The notes: generated from the sequence alone by a model not told the origin. Positions 1 through 11,232 are shown, counted from the stretch's first letter. The stretch is 64,000 nucleotides of DNA from Litorilituus sp. (GCA_030754235.1 JASMAS010000003.1:1-64000); one strand, 5' to 3'. Numbers and translations: made by a program.

Positions 1-603
1 TTGCAAAACAGTCATCACTTCACTTAGTTCAATCTTTTGGTCGGCCAATAACACGAGTGAGTGATAGAACAAATCGGCACATTCACCCAGTAAGTCATCT
101 TTGGTTTCAGCAACAGCGGCCAATGCAACTTCAACGCCTTCTTCACCTACTTTCTGGGCTATTTTAGTGGTTCCGCGTGAAAATAAGTGCGCTGTGTAGC
201 TTTCTTGGGGGTTATCATTTTTACGGCTAGCGATAACTTGTTCAAGTTGACTTAAAAAGTTTTGTTGTGTCAGTTTTTGCTCAGGAAAGCATGACTCATA
301 ACCTAAGTGACAGGTTGGACCTGTAGGTGTGCAGGCAATGAGTAGGCTATCTTTATCACAATCAGTGAGCACTTGTTGAACATGTAAAAAGTTACCTGAG
401 GTTTCACCTTTTACCCATAACGCTTGTTTTGAGCGACTGAAAAATGTCGCTTTGCTCGTATGTAATGTGGCTGTTAATGACTCTATATTCATGTAGCCTT
501 GCATTAATACCGCACCAGTTGCACTGTGTTGAATGATGGCAGGGATAAGGTTATCCATTTTCTGCCATGCTAATTCACTGACGTTATCTTTTGTTACTAA
601 CAT
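1..603 (-). CDS. hisI: Bifunctional phosphoribosyl-AMP cyclohydrolase / phosphoribosyl-ATP diphosphatase, partial (3' end lies outside the window)
   Basis: Reverse-strand reading from the ATG at 603 gives [39 protein letters not shown]...[19 protein letters not shown], with no stop before the window edge; adjacent to hisF. Confidence 0.95.
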   Translation of the reverse strand, partial: MLVTKDNVSELAWQKMDNLIPAIIQHSATGAVLMQGYMNIESLTATLHTSKATFFSRSKQALWVKGETSGNFLHVQQVLTDCDKDSLLIACTPTGPTCHLGYESCFPEQKLTQQNFLSQLEQVIASRKNDNPQESYTAHLFSRGTTKIAQKVGEEGVEVALAAVAETKDDLLGECADLFYHSLVLLADQKIELSEVMTVLQ

Positions 604-1373
604 GGTCTTACCTCGATATGTTGGGTGCTTAAATAATCTTTTAGTTTATCAATGGAAATAATGCCTTTATGAAACACTGATGCTGCTAATGCGCCATCTA
701 CATCGGCTTGTTGGTATACCTCGCTAAAGTGCTCTATGGCACCAGCGCCACCAGAGGCAATTAGCGGCACGGTACATACACGACGTGCTTGTTTTAATTG
801 TTCAATATCATAACCTTGACGAACACCGTCTTGATTCATGCAATTAAGCACTATTTCACCAGCGCCGAGTTTTACTACTTCGTTTATCCACTCAAAGGTT
901 GTCCAAGTGGTTTTCTGCGTTCGCGTTTCATCACCAGTAAATTGATACACTTGATATTTACCCGTTTCTTTATCAAAAAAGCTATCAATACCGACAACGA
1001 CACATTGTTGACCAAAATGATCGGTAAGGCGTGATATTAAAGTGGGATCGCGCAGAGCAGGGGAGTTAATGCTAATTTTATCAGCGCCCATCATTAAGAT
1101 TTCTTTAGCGTCGGCTTCACTTTTTATGCCGCCCGCAACACAAAAGGGAATATCGATTACTTCAGCGATACGACTTACCCAGCTTTTATCAACAACACGG
1201 CCATCAGAGCTAGCGGTAATATCATAAAATACCAATTCATCTGCACCCGCTTGTGCATATTTCTGGGCAAGCGGGACTATGTCACCTATAATTTCATGGT
1301 TTCGAAATTGAACGCCTTTGACCACTTTACCATCGCGAACATCAAGGCAAGGAATTATTCTTCTGGCCAGCAT
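597..1373 (-). CDS. hisF: Imidazole glycerol phosphate synthase cyclase subunit HisF
   Basis: [24 protein letters not shown]-terminus; his operon context; overlaps hisI start. Confidence 0.98.
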   Translation of the reverse strand: MLARRIIPCLDVRDGKVVKGVQFRNHEIIGDIVPLAQKYAQAGADELVFYDITASSDGRVVDKSWVSRIAEVIDIPFCVAGGIKSEADAKEILMMGADKISINSPALRDPTLISRLTDHFGQQCVVVGIDSFFDKETGKYQVYQFTGDETRTQKTTWTTFEWINEVVKLGAGEIVLNCMNQDGVRQGYDIEQLKQARRVCTVPLIASGGAGAIEHFSEVYQQADVDGALAASVFHKGIISIDKLKDYLSTQHIEVRPC

Positions 1374-2092
1374 GCAATTGCCTCCTCAAGAGTAAATTTA
1401 CCTTCCAATAAAGAGCGGCCCAAAATAACGCCGCTAACACCAGTAGGAATTAAGGCTTTTACATCATCTAAATTGCCGATGCCGCCAGAGGCTTGCCATT
1501 GAATAGTAGGGTATTTTTTGCAAAGCTCAATATACAAGCCAACATTAGAGCCTGATAAAGTGCCATCTTTAGAGATATCAGTGCAAAGAATGTGTTTGAT
1601 ACCTGCTTTAATATAAGCATCTAATAAGTCTTCTAGGTTTACACCACTATCTTGTATCCAACCGTGAGTAGGTAAAGTTTTATTACCTTGTGCATCAATT
1701 TTTATATCAAGGGCTAAAACTATTTTTTCACCGCCGTAAGTTTTTAACCACTCAAGTACTAGTTCAGGCTGCTTTATTGCTAAAGAGCCTATTACAACAC
1801 GGGTTGCACCTAAATCGAGTAGTTGCTTTACATCGTCTTCGCAGCGTATGCCTCCGCCAACTTGAGTGATCATGCTTTCATGGTTTACGACGGTTTTTAG
1901 TGTCGATAACTGTCGTTTAGTACTATCTTTAGCGCCATCTAAGTCAACAAAATGCATCACTTTTGCACCTGATTGTGCATAAGCTTGCTGACGCTCTTGT
2001 ACTGTGTACTGGTAGTTAGTTTTTTGGTTATAGTCGCCTTGATATAAGCGAACTACCTCACCATTGATTAAATCTATTGCGGGTATCATCAT
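1355..2092 (-). CDS. hisA: Phosphoribosylformimino-5-aminoimidazole carboxamide ribotide isomerase HisA
   Basis: [21 protein letters not shown]; operon context. Confidence 0.98.
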   Translation of the reverse strand: MMIPAIDLINGEVVRLYQGDYNQKTNYQYTVQERQQAYAQSGAKVMHFVDLDGAKDSTKRQLSTLKTVVNHESMITQVGGGIRCEDDVKQLLDLGATRVVIGSLAIKQPELVLEWLKTYGGEKIVLALDIKIDAQGNKTLPTHGWIQDSGVNLEDLLDAYIKAGIKHILCTDISKDGTLSGSNVGLYIELCKKYPTIQWQASGGIGNLDDVKALIPTGVSGVILGRSLLEGKFTLEEAIACWPEE

Positions 2093-2727
2093 AAGCTTTT
2101 AAGCTCCCGTGGTTCGAGTTCGAGAAAGTTTTGAATTATTTTACGGCCTAAAGTCCCTGACCGCTCAGGATGAAACTGACAACCAATAAAGTTATCTTTG
2201 GCGATGGCTGCTGAAAATACACTGCCATACTCGCAACTGGCGATGGTGTAATCGCTTATTGGTGCGGCAAAACTATGAACAAAGTAAAAGTAATCATTAA
2301 TCTTAATACCTTTGAATACAGGATGATTACTCACTTTAGTTAAGGTATTCCAGCCCATATGGGGTAAACGATTTTCTTTAGCATTGAGTGGTACTACCTT
2401 CGTGGGAATTAAGCCTAAACAAGTGACTTCATTATCTTGTGTTGAGGACTCTTTTCCTTCCGTTGACGACTCAGCCATTAACTGCATGCCTAAACAAAAG
2501 CCAAGTACCGGCTGGGTTAGCTGTTGCAAGGTGTCAACCAGCCCTTTTTGACGAATATTTGCCATAGCATGTTTGGCGTTACCAACACCGGGTAAAATGA
2601 CTTTATCTGCTTGATTTATTTGTTCAATATCATCCGTAATAATGACTTGAAAACCTAAGCGCTCTACGGCAAATTTAACGGAAGATAGGTTGGCGCAGCC
2701 AGTGTTGACAATAACATTACTAGTCAT
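2089..2727 (-). CDS. hisH: Imidazole glycerol phosphate synthase glutamine amidotransferase subunit HisH
   Basis: GATase motif VLGFCLGMQLM and C-terminal FHPERSG; 4-nt overlap with hisA. Confidence 0.97.
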   Translation of the reverse strand: MTSNVIVNTGCANLSSVKFAVERLGFQVIITDDIEQINQADKVILPGVGNAKHAMANIRQKGLVDTLQQLTQPVLGFCLGMQLMAESSTEGKESSTQDNEVTCLGLIPTKVVPLNAKENRLPHMGWNTLTKVSNHPVFKGIKINDYFYFVHSFAAPISDYTIASCEYGSVFSAAIAKDNFIGCQFHPERSGTLGRKIIQNFLELEPRELKSL

Positions 2728-3812
2728 TATAAGGTGCCCTTAGAGCTAGGTAATTCGTCGCCTTCAACGTTAATTGCTTGCCCAAGTGCCCGGCCAAACA
2801 CTTTAAATAAACTCTCAACTTGGTGGTGACAATTACCCTTGCTAGTTGATAAATGTAAGGTAATTAACATGGCATCTGCTAATGATCTAAAAAAATGTGA
2901 CACCATTTGTACCGACATAGTGCCAACATTGTCAGCAGTGAATTCAGCATCAAATTCAAGCCATGGCCTACCTGATAAGTCAATAGCACACTCGGCGCGA
3001 CATTCATCCATGGGCAGTACAAAACCAAAGCGAGCAATGCCGCGTTTATTACCTAAGGCTTCTTTTAATGCTTGGCCTAATGCTAAAGCGGTGTCTTCAA
3101 CACTGTGGTGCTCATCAATGTGGTAATCGCCACTCACACTACATTGAAGGTTAAAACCACCATGGGTGGCTATTTGATCTAACATATGATCAAAAAAACC
3201 TAAGCCAGTATCTATAGTGCTACCGCCTTTTTTGTCTAGGTTAACAGAAATGGTGATATCGGTTTCTTTTGTGGTTCTGGTCACCGTCGCTGTGCGAGGG
3301 TTGTCAAGGGTTGAAAGAATTTGCTCGCTAATTTGTGACCAGTTTAGCTTGTCTCGGTCATATTTTATCCCGACAATACCCATATTTGCAGCAAGCCCCA
3401 TATCCGTGTCTCGGTCACCAATAACGTAGGAGTTGGAAAAGTCAACACGACCTTGTTGGAGATAATCACTCACTAAGCCCAGTTTAGGTTTACGACAATA
3501 ACAGTTGTCTTCATCAAAGTGAGGGCATAACAAAACATCTTGAAACTGAATTCCTTGAGATGAAAAAACACCCATCATTTTATCATGGGGTAGGTCAAAA
3601 TCTGCTTGCGGGAAACTATCAGTTCCTAGTCCATCTTGATTTGACACCATTACCAAAATAAAGCCTTTAGCTTGTAATTTTAATAGTTCAGGAATGACAT
3701 TGGGTTCAAATACCAACTTTTCTAAGGTATCAAGTTGTTTATCAATCGGTGGCTCTTCAACTAAGGTACCATCACGGTCAATAAATAATATTTTCTGTTG
3801 TTTTTTACTCAT
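2727..3812 (-). CDS. hisB: Bifunctional histidinol-phosphatase / imidazoleglycerol-phosphate dehydratase HisB
   Basis: N-terminal HAD domain ([13 protein letters not shown]) and C-terminal IGPD domain ([32 protein letters not shown]). Confidence 0.98.
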   Translation of the reverse strand: MSKKQQKILFIDRDGTLVEEPPIDKQLDTLEKLVFEPNVIPELLKLQAKGFILVMVSNQDGLGTDSFPQADFDLPHDKMMGVFSSQGIQFQDVLLCPHFDEDNCYCRKPKLGLVSDYLQQGRVDFSNSYVIGDRDTDMGLAANMGIVGIKYDRDKLNWSQISEQILSTLDNPRTATVTRTTKETDITISVNLDKKGGSTIDTGLGFFDHMLDQIATHGGFNLQCSVSGDYHIDEHHSVEDTALALGQALKEALGNKRGIARFGFVLPMDECRAECAIDLSGRPWLEFDAEFTADNVGTMSVQMVSHFFRSLADAMLITLHLSTSKGNCHHQVESLFKVFGRALGQAINVEGDELPSSKGTL

Positions 3813-4906
3813 GATAAAACTTCTTTAAGTTGGGTTATTTCTTGTTCGCTGCCAATAGTGATGCGCAGGCAGTTTTCTAATTGTAATTGTTTGGATTGAT
3901 CACGGATTAAAATATCCTGTTCTACTAATAAATTAAAAATGCGGGTTTTCTCTGTGTTATCGCTACAGCGAAATAAAACAAAGTTAGCATCGCTGTTAAA
4001 TACTTGGTTACACCAACTTTGCTTACTGAGCCAAGCGAGAAATTGAGCTTTTATGTCATTACAGTTTTGTACCCGTTCTGTCATAGCTTTTAAATTATTA
4101 CTTAAGGCATTACTAGCAATTTCGGCAACGGGGGCTGAAATTGGGTAGGGGGCAATCACTTTACTTAACAGAGTAATAATTGCTTCGTTAGCCAAGGTAA
4201 AACCACAGCGTAAGCCAGCTAAAGCAAAGGCTTTTGATAAAGTTCTGAGCACAATCACATTATCATAACTATTAAGTAGGTTTGTGCAGGTGTGCTGCGG
4301 TGAAAATTCAATATAGGCTTCATCAACCACAACAATGGCACTGTTTTTAAATAATTCTATGGCTTGAATAATTTGCTCTTTCGGTAATAAATTACCTGTT
4401 GGATTACCCGGAGAACATAAAAATACAACGTTAACCTTGCCAACTTGCGCTGTTAGGCCATTAATATCTAGCGTATGTTCATGATTTAATGGCACTGCCA
4501 CAATACCAGCACCATGGTTTTGTGCACTAATCGCATACATACCATAAGTGGGTGGGCAAATAAGAATGCTGTCTTGATAGGCTTTACAAAAGCTTCTAAT
4601 AATTAATTCTATTCCTTCATCTGCGCCACGGGTTGCTAGTATCTGAGAGCGTTTAAGGCCTGAATATTCTTCATAAGCGTTGAGTAGATTATCAGGTTGA
4701 AAATCAGGATAGCGATTAATGTTTTCACTGCTAACGAGATACTTTCCTTTGCCGGGGGCTTCATTAGCGTTTAGCCATATCTTTTGGTTAGCTTGCTCTG
4801 AGTTTCCCGTGGCAAAAAGCCGGCGTGCTGATTGATAAGGAATCATATCAATGAGTTCTTCACGGGCAAGTGTTGTGATTAAACTTGAGGTTGTTGTCAT
4901 GTACAT
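3809..4906 (-). CDS. hisC: Histidinol-phosphate aminotransferase HisC
   Basis: PLP aminotransferase motifs [10 protein letters not shown] and [17 protein letters not shown]; operon context. The start may be slightly internal. Confidence 0.96.
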   Translation of the reverse strand: MYMTTTSSLITTLAREELIDMIPYQSARRLFATGNSEQANQKIWLNANEAPGKGKYLVSSENINRYPDFQPDNLLNAYEEYSGLKRSQILATRGADEGIELIIRSFCKAYQDSILICPPTYGMYAISAQNHGAGIVAVPLNHEHTLDINGLTAQVGKVNVVFLCSPGNPTGNLLPKEQIIQAIELFKNSAIVVVDEAYIEFSPQHTCTNLLNSYDNVIVLRTLSKAFALAGLRCGFTLANEAIITLLSKVIAPYPISAPVAEIASNALSNNLKAMTERVQNCNDIKAQFLAWLSKQSWCNQVFNSDANFVLFRCSDNTEKTRIFNLLVEQDILIRDQSKQLQLENCLRITIGSEQEITQLKEVLS

Positions 4907-4913
4907 TCCTTAC

Positions 4914-6212
4914 TTAGTCTTCTAACCTAATGGTTACAGCGCGCTGATGAGCGTCTAAGCCTTCGGCATCGGTTAATTCAATAATGCAATCAGCTAACTT
5001 ACTTAAACCTGCTTTTGATATTTCTTGTACTGTATATCGTCGCGAAAAATCAGCTAATGATAAACTGCTGATCACTTTTGAGTAACCATAAGTTGGTAAT
5101 ACATGGTTAGTACCACTAGCATAGTCACCGGCTGATTCTGGTGTATAGGCACCCACAAAAATTGAGCCAGCATTGCGCAAGGAGGATAATAATTTTTGTG
5201 GTTCTTGTGTTTGAACAATTAAGTGCTCAGGACCATATAAATTTGATACCTCAACTGCTTGTGACATGTCTTTTGTTAAAATCAAACGCGATTGCTTAAG
5301 CGCTAGCGCTGCTATTTTTTGCCGTGATAAAAGCACTAGTTGGTTGGTTAATTCTTTGGCAACCTCAGTGATCAGATCCTCACTGTCTGTTAATAAAATA
5401 ACTTGGCTATCTGCGCCATGTTCAGCTTGTGATAATAAATCAGCGGCAATAAATGCCGGATTAGCTTCTTTATCGGCAATCACTAAAACTTCAGAAGGCC
5501 CCGCTGGCATATCAATAGCAAAACCTAACACGTGTTGCGAAAGCTGCTTTTTAGCCTCAGTAACGTAGCGATTGCCTGGGCCAAATACTTTATTAACTGA
5601 CGGAATGGTTTTTGTACCATAAGCTAAAGCGGCAATTGCCTGTGCGCCACCTATGGTATAAATTTCATCAATGCCACAAAGCTGAGCAGCCACTAGAATT
5701 TCATTGGCAAGCTGTCCTTTTTTATCGGGGGGGCAAACAAGCACAGTTCGTTGACAACCGGCAAGTTGCGCTGGTACCCCTAACATTAATACGGTTGATG
5801 GTAATGGTGCACTGCCAGCAGGGATATACAAACCTACACTTTCAATGGCTTCAGTTTTTAAGGTGCACCTTACTCCTGGGCATGTTTCTACAGAAATATC
5901 TTTGGGGATTTGGGCACAATGAAATGACTTTATTTGCTGGTAAGCTGTTTTAATCGCGTTAAGACGTTTATCTGTTAGCGCTAATTTAGCTTGCTCAACT
6001 TGTTCGCTTGTTACCTGTAAAGTGTTTAAAGCTATACCGTCAAATTGCTCTGTTAAAGAAAATAAAGCTTCATCGCCTTGTTTTTTAACATGCGATAAAA
6101 TATCTGCAACTTGTGTTGATAATAATGCATTGTCAGCAATCGCAGGTCGAGCTAAGGAATTTACTTTTTGCTGCTGTGAAATGTTTTGCCAATTAATGAC
6201 TTGAGTATTCAT
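4914..6212 (-). CDS. hisD: Histidinol dehydrogenase HisD
   Basis: HisD motifs VFGPGNRYVTEAKK and DMPAGPSEVLVIAD. The ORF track opens at 6284, but the MNTQVINWQN start at 6212 is more plausible. Confidence 0.96.
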   Translation of the reverse strand: MNTQVINWQNISQQQKVNSLARPAIADNALLSTQVADILSHVKKQGDEALFSLTEQFDGIALNTLQVTSEQVEQAKLALTDKRLNAIKTAYQQIKSFHCAQIPKDISVETCPGVRCTLKTEAIESVGLYIPAGSAPLPSTVLMLGVPAQLAGCQRTVLVCPPDKKGQLANEILVAAQLCGIDEIYTIGGAQAIAALAYGTKTIPSVNKVFGPGNRYVTEAKKQLSQHVLGFAIDMPAGPSEVLVIADKEANPAFIAADLLSQAEHGADSQVILLTDSEDLITEVAKELTNQLVLLSRQKIAALALKQSRLILTKDMSQAVEVSNLYGPEHLIVQTQEPQKLLSSLRNAGSIFVGAYTPESAGDYASGTNHVLPTYGYSKVISSLSLADFSRRYTVQEISKAGLSKLADCIIELTDAEGLDAHQRAVTIRLED

Positions 6213-6368
6213 ATATATTCCAAATTTTCTCTGCTTTAATCTCTCATATCCGTTAAATAATTGAGACTTTAGATACGCTGTCAAGTATGAACCGCCTGTA
6301 CTTAGGCCACTAAGGAGATGGCGGTGAAAACGTAGACAATGCCACTGATGTCTTAATTATGAAGCAGA

Positions 6369-7271
6369 TTAGCCCATCATCTTCTCTATTGGCATCACTA
6401 GAATAGAGTTACATCCTAATGTTTTAAGCTCTTCCATTGTTTCCCAAAAGAAGGTTTCTGTCGCGACAACATGGACGGCGACTAAATCATCTCGGCCAGC
6501 AAGTGGTAAAATAGTTGGTGTTTCTTTACCTGGCATTAAAGCGCTGACTTGTTCAACTTTGTCCTTTGGCGCGTGTAACATAATATATTTGCTTTCTTTT
6601 GCTTTCATCACGCCGTTGATACGAGGGAGTAGCGTATCTAAAATAGCCTGTCTTTCATCACTTAAAGGGCTAGAGCGCTGAATAAGTGATGCTTTAGAAC
6701 GAAAAACCTCAGCAACTTCTTTTAAACCATTTGCTTCAAGTGTGGCACCTGTTGAAACTAAATCACAAATACCGTCAGCTAACCCCACTCTTGGGGCAAC
6801 TTCAACAGAGCCTTTTAACAAGCAAAACTCGACATTAATGCCATTGTTTTTAGCAAAACGGTTTAACAACTGAGGATAGGTTGTAGCAAAACGTAGGCCG
6901 TCTAAACATTGTAAGCCCGTGTATTCAAACTCTTCGGGCATTGCGATAGAAAAGCGACAATCACCAAAATTCAAAGGAGTGGTTTTAATGTATTCATTTT
7001 TACTACCAATAAGTGCACGTGATAACTCTTCTTCTTCTAAGGTGTTATCACCAACAATGCCTAGATCACATACACCGTCCATCACTAAACCGGGGATATC
7101 ACTACTGCGCACACGCATGATGTCGATTGGCATATTTTTCACATGAGCAAGTAAACGTCGGTCACTAACATTAAGTTTTAGTCCACAACCTTTAAGCAAT
7201 TTTTGTGTGTCTTCACTAAGGCGTCCAGATTTTTGCATTGCAATACGTAAACGTGGCTCTGATGTTGTCAT
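6369..7271 (-). CDS. hisG: ATP phosphoribosyltransferase HisG (long form)
   Basis: [33 protein letters not shown]; first gene of the operon. Start chosen at MTTSEPRLR (7271) rather than the upstream ORF start at 7349. Confidence 0.95.
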   Translation of the reverse strand: MTTSEPRLRIAMQKSGRLSEDTQKLLKGCGLKLNVSDRRLLAHVKNMPIDIMRVRSSDIPGLVMDGVCDLGIVGDNTLEEEELSRALIGSKNEYIKTTPLNFGDCRFSIAMPEEFEYTGLQCLDGLRFATTYPQLLNRFAKNNGINVEFCLLKGSVEVAPRVGLADGICDLVSTGATLEANGLKEVAEVFRSKASLIQRSSPLSDERQAILDTLLPRINGVMKAKESKYIMLHAPKDKVEQVSALMPGKETPTILPLAGRDDLVAVHVVATETFFWETMEELKTLGCNSILVMPIEKMMG

Positions 7272-7370
7272 GGTGTTAATCCTATTAAATATTTTATTCA
7301 GTTTTAAAAATTGTTGTTGATAGTCATTATTATCAGCATGTATATACAATTTTCATCTTGCTAAAAAGCG

Positions 7371-7409
7371 AAAAACCCCCGGAAGATTGATGACTCTTTC
7401 GGGGGTTTA
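7371..7409 (-). terminator. Rho-independent terminator / attenuator upstream of hisG
   Basis: Reverse strand aaacccccgaaagagtcatcaatcttccgggggttttt: strong G/C stem followed by a T run, between the leader peptide ORF and hisG. Confidence 0.85.
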
Positions 7410-7477
7410 TAAATATGTTGTTTTAATTTAACTCCACGAAAAGGCCATAGCCCTTCATGGTTGTTAACCTGAGGGGG

Positions 7478-7525
7478 CTAATCCATATGATGGTGATGAT
7501 GTCGGCTTCTCAGATTGATAATCAT
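7478..7525 (-). CDS. hisL: his operon leader peptide, MIINLRSRHHHHHMD
   Basis: Reverse strand ATG ATT ATC AAT CTG AGA AGC CGA CAT CAT CAC CAT CAT ATG GAT TAG; five consecutive His codons ~70 nt before the attenuator hairpin of hisG. Not in the supplied ORF track. Confidence 0.88.
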   Translation of the reverse strand: MIINLRSRHHHHHMD

Positions 7526-7750
7526 AATATGCTAAACTTAGTATAAATGAGTGTTAAAGAGTTAATACAGCTAGGTTACTGATAAACTATTTTTGCTGCA
7601 AGGAATAAATAATCGTTTTTTATGATTATTTGTTATATGCTGCAAACTTAGGGTTATTACTCTAACTCGAACAACTTCCTTTTATTTAAAGTTTTCTTGG
7701 TTGTAGACGATAAATAGTTAAGAAATGATATCGCTAATGTTTGAGAAATT

Positions 7751-8068
7751 ATGGATATTTTTACTACAGCATTAACACGTGTTGTGCCCGTTCCTATTAA
7801 ACCAGCGAGCTTAAAAGTTAAAGCGCTATTGAAAGAAGCTGGCTCAGGAAAACTTAAAGAAGATTTAGATCATCTTGAAAATCATGACTATTACTTTGCT
7901 GACACTCAGCTTGAACAAGATCATGAAAATAAACAAGAAAGTAAGCGTGAGGAAGCGTTAACAAAGCAAGTTCAATCTAAATCAGTTGATGAAAACCATG
8001 CTACAAGTACAAATGATGACTTAGATGAATCTAAAGAAACGATTAAGCATTTAGATCTTTATGTTTAA
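7751..8068 (+). CDS. Conserved-looking hypothetical protein (105 aa), charged C-terminal half
   Basis: Intact ORF starting MDIFTTALTRVVPVPIKPASLKVKALLKEAGSG directly upstream of yoaA; no recognised domain. Confidence 0.65.
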   Translation: MDIFTTALTRVVPVPIKPASLKVKALLKEAGSGKLKEDLDHLENHDYYFADTQLEQDHENKQESKREEALTKQVQSKSVDENHATSTNDDLDESKETIKHLDLYV

Positions 8069-8123
8069 TCGTAAAGCAGTATAATCACTTTTCTTATAAT
8101 TCCTTTTCATTTTTTACTCATTC

Positions 8124-10064
8124 ATGTCTATTGTCGCACAAGCATTTTCTAATCATGGCGCTCTAGCCAAAGCCATCAATGGTTTTTCTCCTCGCCAAGC
8201 GCAAACTGATATGGCGTTAGCTGTGGCAAAGGCAATTGACAAGCAATCACCACTCGTTGTTGAAGCAGGTACAGGTACGGGAAAAACCTTCGCCTATTTG
8301 ATCCCTGCTTTTCTTGCTATTAAACCACCTTCGGCTAATGCAAAGAGTAAGAAAATCATCATTTCAACAGGGACAAAAAACTTACAAGAACAACTTTTTC
8401 ATAAAGATATTCCCTTAGTTAAAAAAGCCCTCGTTAGTGATGCTCAAGTTGCTTTATTAAAAGGGCGTGCAAATTATTTGTGTCGATATCGCTTAGCCCA
8501 ATATCAAGAAACTCGTGGTCAACTTGATGCCAATACTTTAACGGATTTGGTTAAAGTTAAAACATGGGCAAACAGTACACAAACCGGTGATATAGGTGAG
8601 TTGGTTAACGTGACTGAAGACTCAGGTGTTTTTCCTTTTATTACGAGTACGTTAGATAACTGCCTTGCTAAAGATTGTCCTGATTATGAACAATGCTACT
8701 TAGTAAAAGCTAGGCAAAAAGCCATAGACGCCGATTTGATTGTAGTTAATCATCACTTGTTTTTTGCTGATATGGCATTAAAAGATACAGGTTTTGGTGA
8801 ATTGATCCCCAAAGCGCACGTGATGGTGTTTGATGAAGCCCATCAAATTGGTGATATTGCTAGCGATTACTTTGGTGAAGCTTTTTCTACTCGGCAATTA
8901 GTTGATTTATGTTTTGATGTGTTGCAAATATATCGCAGTAAACTTATGGATGTTAAGCAGCTTGGTTTGGCTGCAGAAAAACTGCAAAAATCTTGTCAAG
9001 AATTTCGTTTGCTATTTAATTTTGATCCGGAACGGGGTAACTGGCGAGAAAAGTATCATCAGCACAGGTTTGCACAAAAATTTGCTAAGCTAAAAGTAGA
9101 CTTAGACTTTTTATATCAAGTGATTAAATTGTGTATCTCTCGTAATGAGATTATTGATAATTGTTTTGATCGAGCGGTTAAGTTATTAATGCAATATGAG
9201 GTCATGGCTAATATAGACATTAATGGCATTAGCTTTTGGTATGAAACCACACCACGTCATGTTGTTTTGCATTTAACCCCTTTAAGTGTGGCTGATAAAT
9301 TCAGTGCCTATGTGAAAGAGTCTAGAGCAGGGTGGATATTTACCTCGGCAACTTTAGCGGTTGATAATAGTTTTGAACATTTTGCTCAGCATTTAGGTTT
9401 ACAGGGCGCCAGTCAACTTTTATTGGAAAGCCCTTTTGACTACTTGCAACAATCACAATTAATTGTTCCGCGTTATTTGCCTGAAGCGAATGATAAAAAT
9501 CGTGCCGCTCACCTAGCACAGCTAGCACAACCATTAATAAAAGCGAGTAAAGGAGCATGTTTTATGCTTTTTACCAGTTACCGTGTTATGCACCAAGTAG
9601 CAGAAATTTTAGCAGATAACATCGATAATACTTTATTAGTGCAAGGGCAAATGGCCAAAAGAGTATTACTAGAAAGTTTTGTCGCTACTGATGAGGCTGT
9701 ATTACTTGCCACAGCAAGTTTTTGGGAGGGCATTGATGTTAGGGGTGACAAGTTAACCTGTGTTATTATTGACAAGTTGCCTTTTGCTTCTCCTGATGAA
9801 CCTTTGCTTCAAGCGCGTTGTGAGGATGTGAGAAGGCAAGGTGGCGATGCTTTTGCTCAAATTCAATTACCACAAGCAGTGATTGCTCTTAAGCAAGGGG
9901 TAGGTCGGTTAATTCGCGATGTAAGTGATCGTGGTATTCTGGTGATTTGTGATAATCGTTTGGTTAACCGTCCTTATGGCGAAACTTTTTTAAAAAGTTT
10001 GCCTCAAATGAAGCGAACTCGAGACTTATCTCAAGCAACTGCTTTTTTAGAAATGATTAAATAG
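8124..10064 (+). CDS. yoaA: DinG/XPD-family ATP-dependent DNA helicase YoaA
   Basis: Walker A VVEAGTGTGKTFAYL; DEAH box VFDEAHQIGD; cysteine cluster DNCLAKDCPDYEQC typical of Fe-S XPD-like helicases; neighbours tsaB as in E. coli. Confidence 0.93.
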   Translation: MSIVAQAFSNHGALAKAINGFSPRQAQTDMALAVAKAIDKQSPLVVEAGTGTGKTFAYLIPAFLAIKPPSANAKSKKIIISTGTKNLQEQLFHKDIPLVKKALVSDAQVALLKGRANYLCRYRLAQYQETRGQLDANTLTDLVKVKTWANSTQTGDIGELVNVTEDSGVFPFITSTLDNCLAKDCPDYEQCYLVKARQKAIDADLIVVNHHLFFADMALKDTGFGELIPKAHVMVFDEAHQIGDIASDYFGEAFSTRQLVDLCFDVLQIYRSKLMDVKQLGLAAEKLQKSCQEFRLLFNFDPERGNWREKYHQHRFAQKFAKLKVDLDFLYQVIKLCISRNEIIDNCFDRAVKLLMQYEVMANIDINGISFWYETTPRHVVLHLTPLSVADKFSAYVKESRAGWIFTSATLAVDNSFEHFAQHLGLQGASQLLLESPFDYLQQSQLIVPRYLPEANDKNRAAHLAQLAQPLIKASKGACFMLFTSYRVMHQVAEILADNIDNTLLVQGQMAKRVLLESFVATDEAVLLATASFWEGIDVRGDKLTCVIIDKLPFASPDEPLLQARCEDVRRQGGDAFAQIQLPQAVIALKQGVGRLIRDVSDRGILVICDNRLVNRPYGETFLKSLPQMKRTRDLSQATAFLEMIK

Positions 10065-10090
10065 TATAAATTTTAAAGGCAAACAGAATA

Positions 10091-10804
10091 GTGAATTATT
10101 TGGCGATAGATGCTTCAACGGAAGCATGTTCAGTAGCATTGCAAGTTGAAGGTAATATTTTTAGTCGTTATGACTTGTGTCCTCAATCTCATAGTTTGCA
10201 GTTGCTGCCTATGATAGACGAGTTATTACAAGAAGCGGGGATTAAATTATCCCACTGTGATGGTTTAATTTTTGGCCGTGGTCCAGGTAGTTTTACAGGG
10301 GTGAGAATTGGCGTTGGGGTTGCTCAAGGTTTAGCTTTTGCTGCTGATTTACCCGTAGTAGGAATATCTAGTTTACAAGCGATGGCGCAATTGGCTTATA
10401 TGAAATACCAAGAAAAACAAGTGATTGCGGCTATTGATGCACGGATGAATGAAGTTTATAACGGCTATTTTGTACTTGATGAAAATAATATTATGCAAGT
10501 AAAACAATTATCTGACCAAGTGGGAGAAGCGGTCACCGCACCCGAATTAGTCAATGATCGTTTTTCGGGGGTTGTAACATCCCCTGTTTTTGGTGTTGGT
10601 ACAGGTTGGGATGCATACAGCGCACAACTCTCTTTATTAAAAAGTAATCAAGGAACGCCAGAAATTTTATTTCCTAGCGCTGAAGCCATGCTTAGTTTAG
10701 GAGAAGCGGCATTTGTGCAAGGGCAAGGTGTGAGTGCTGAAAATGCGCAACCCGTGTATGTGCGTGATACGGTATCTTGGAAAAAATTGCCTGGAAGAGA
10801 ATAG
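10091..10804 (+). CDS. tsaB: tRNA threonylcarbamoyladenosine biosynthesis protein TsaB (GTG start)
   Basis: MNYLAIDASTEACSVAL and IFGRGPGSFTGVRIGVGVAQGLA motifs. Confidence 0.95.
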   Translation: MNYLAIDASTEACSVALQVEGNIFSRYDLCPQSHSLQLLPMIDELLQEAGIKLSHCDGLIFGRGPGSFTGVRIGVGVAQGLAFAADLPVVGISSLQAMAQLAYMKYQEKQVIAAIDARMNEVYNGYFVLDENNIMQVKQLSDQVGEAVTAPELVNDRFSGVVTSPVFGVGTGWDAYSAQLSLLKSNQGTPEILFPSAEAMLSLGEAAFVQGQGVSAENAQPVYVRDTVSWKKLPGRE

Positions 10805-10821
10805 TTTGTTAAATTAATCGC

Positions 10822-11184
10822 ATGAATGTTTCTGGTTCTGTAGGTCAATCTTTAAGGTTTGGCTCACTTTCAACTTCTACTGTAACGGGTAAACCCAATA
10901 CTCCGACTAAAAGCTCGGTGGCTTCTGCTGAGCAACACGAACGCTCAATCAAACAGCCTCCCTTAAATGAACAAGTTCAATCGACCGTTATTTTTGATCA
11001 GGGAGCTGTTGCCCTGTTTGCACAACACCATCATGCTAAATCCACTACAGGGTATTCAGCTTTGGTGAATCAAGATCAGCCTTCTGCTAAAAATGAAACC
11101 GCTGTAGCGAGTTACCAAGCGGTTGATAATTTAGCTCAACGAGAATCTGTGCAGCAAATGTTTGGTGTTGATGTATTTGCGTAG
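10822..11184 (+). CDS. Hypothetical protein (120 aa) with distinctive C-terminus ..YQAVDNLAQRESVQQMFGVDVFA
   Basis: Intact ORF 17 nt downstream of tsaB on the same strand; low-complexity N-terminus, distinct C-terminal motif. Confidence 0.7.
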   Translation: MNVSGSVGQSLRFGSLSTSTVTGKPNTPTKSSVASAEQHERSIKQPPLNEQVQSTVIFDQGAVALFAQHHHAKSTTGYSALVNQDQPSAKNETAVASYQAVDNLAQRESVQQMFGVDVFA

Positions 11185-11232
11185 CTTATCGGTTCTTTTA
11201 CTTTTTTTATCCCCATAATAAGTTGAGAAAGT

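Noticed and set aside
798-1502. Plus-strand ORFs 798-1034, 1042-1227 and 1251-1502
   Set aside because: Antisense to hisF/hisA, whose proteins are unmistakable; no recognisable product.
5266-5953. Plus-strand ORFs of 100 and 113 aa within hisD
   Set aside because: Fully antisense to hisD; composition is that of a shadow frame.
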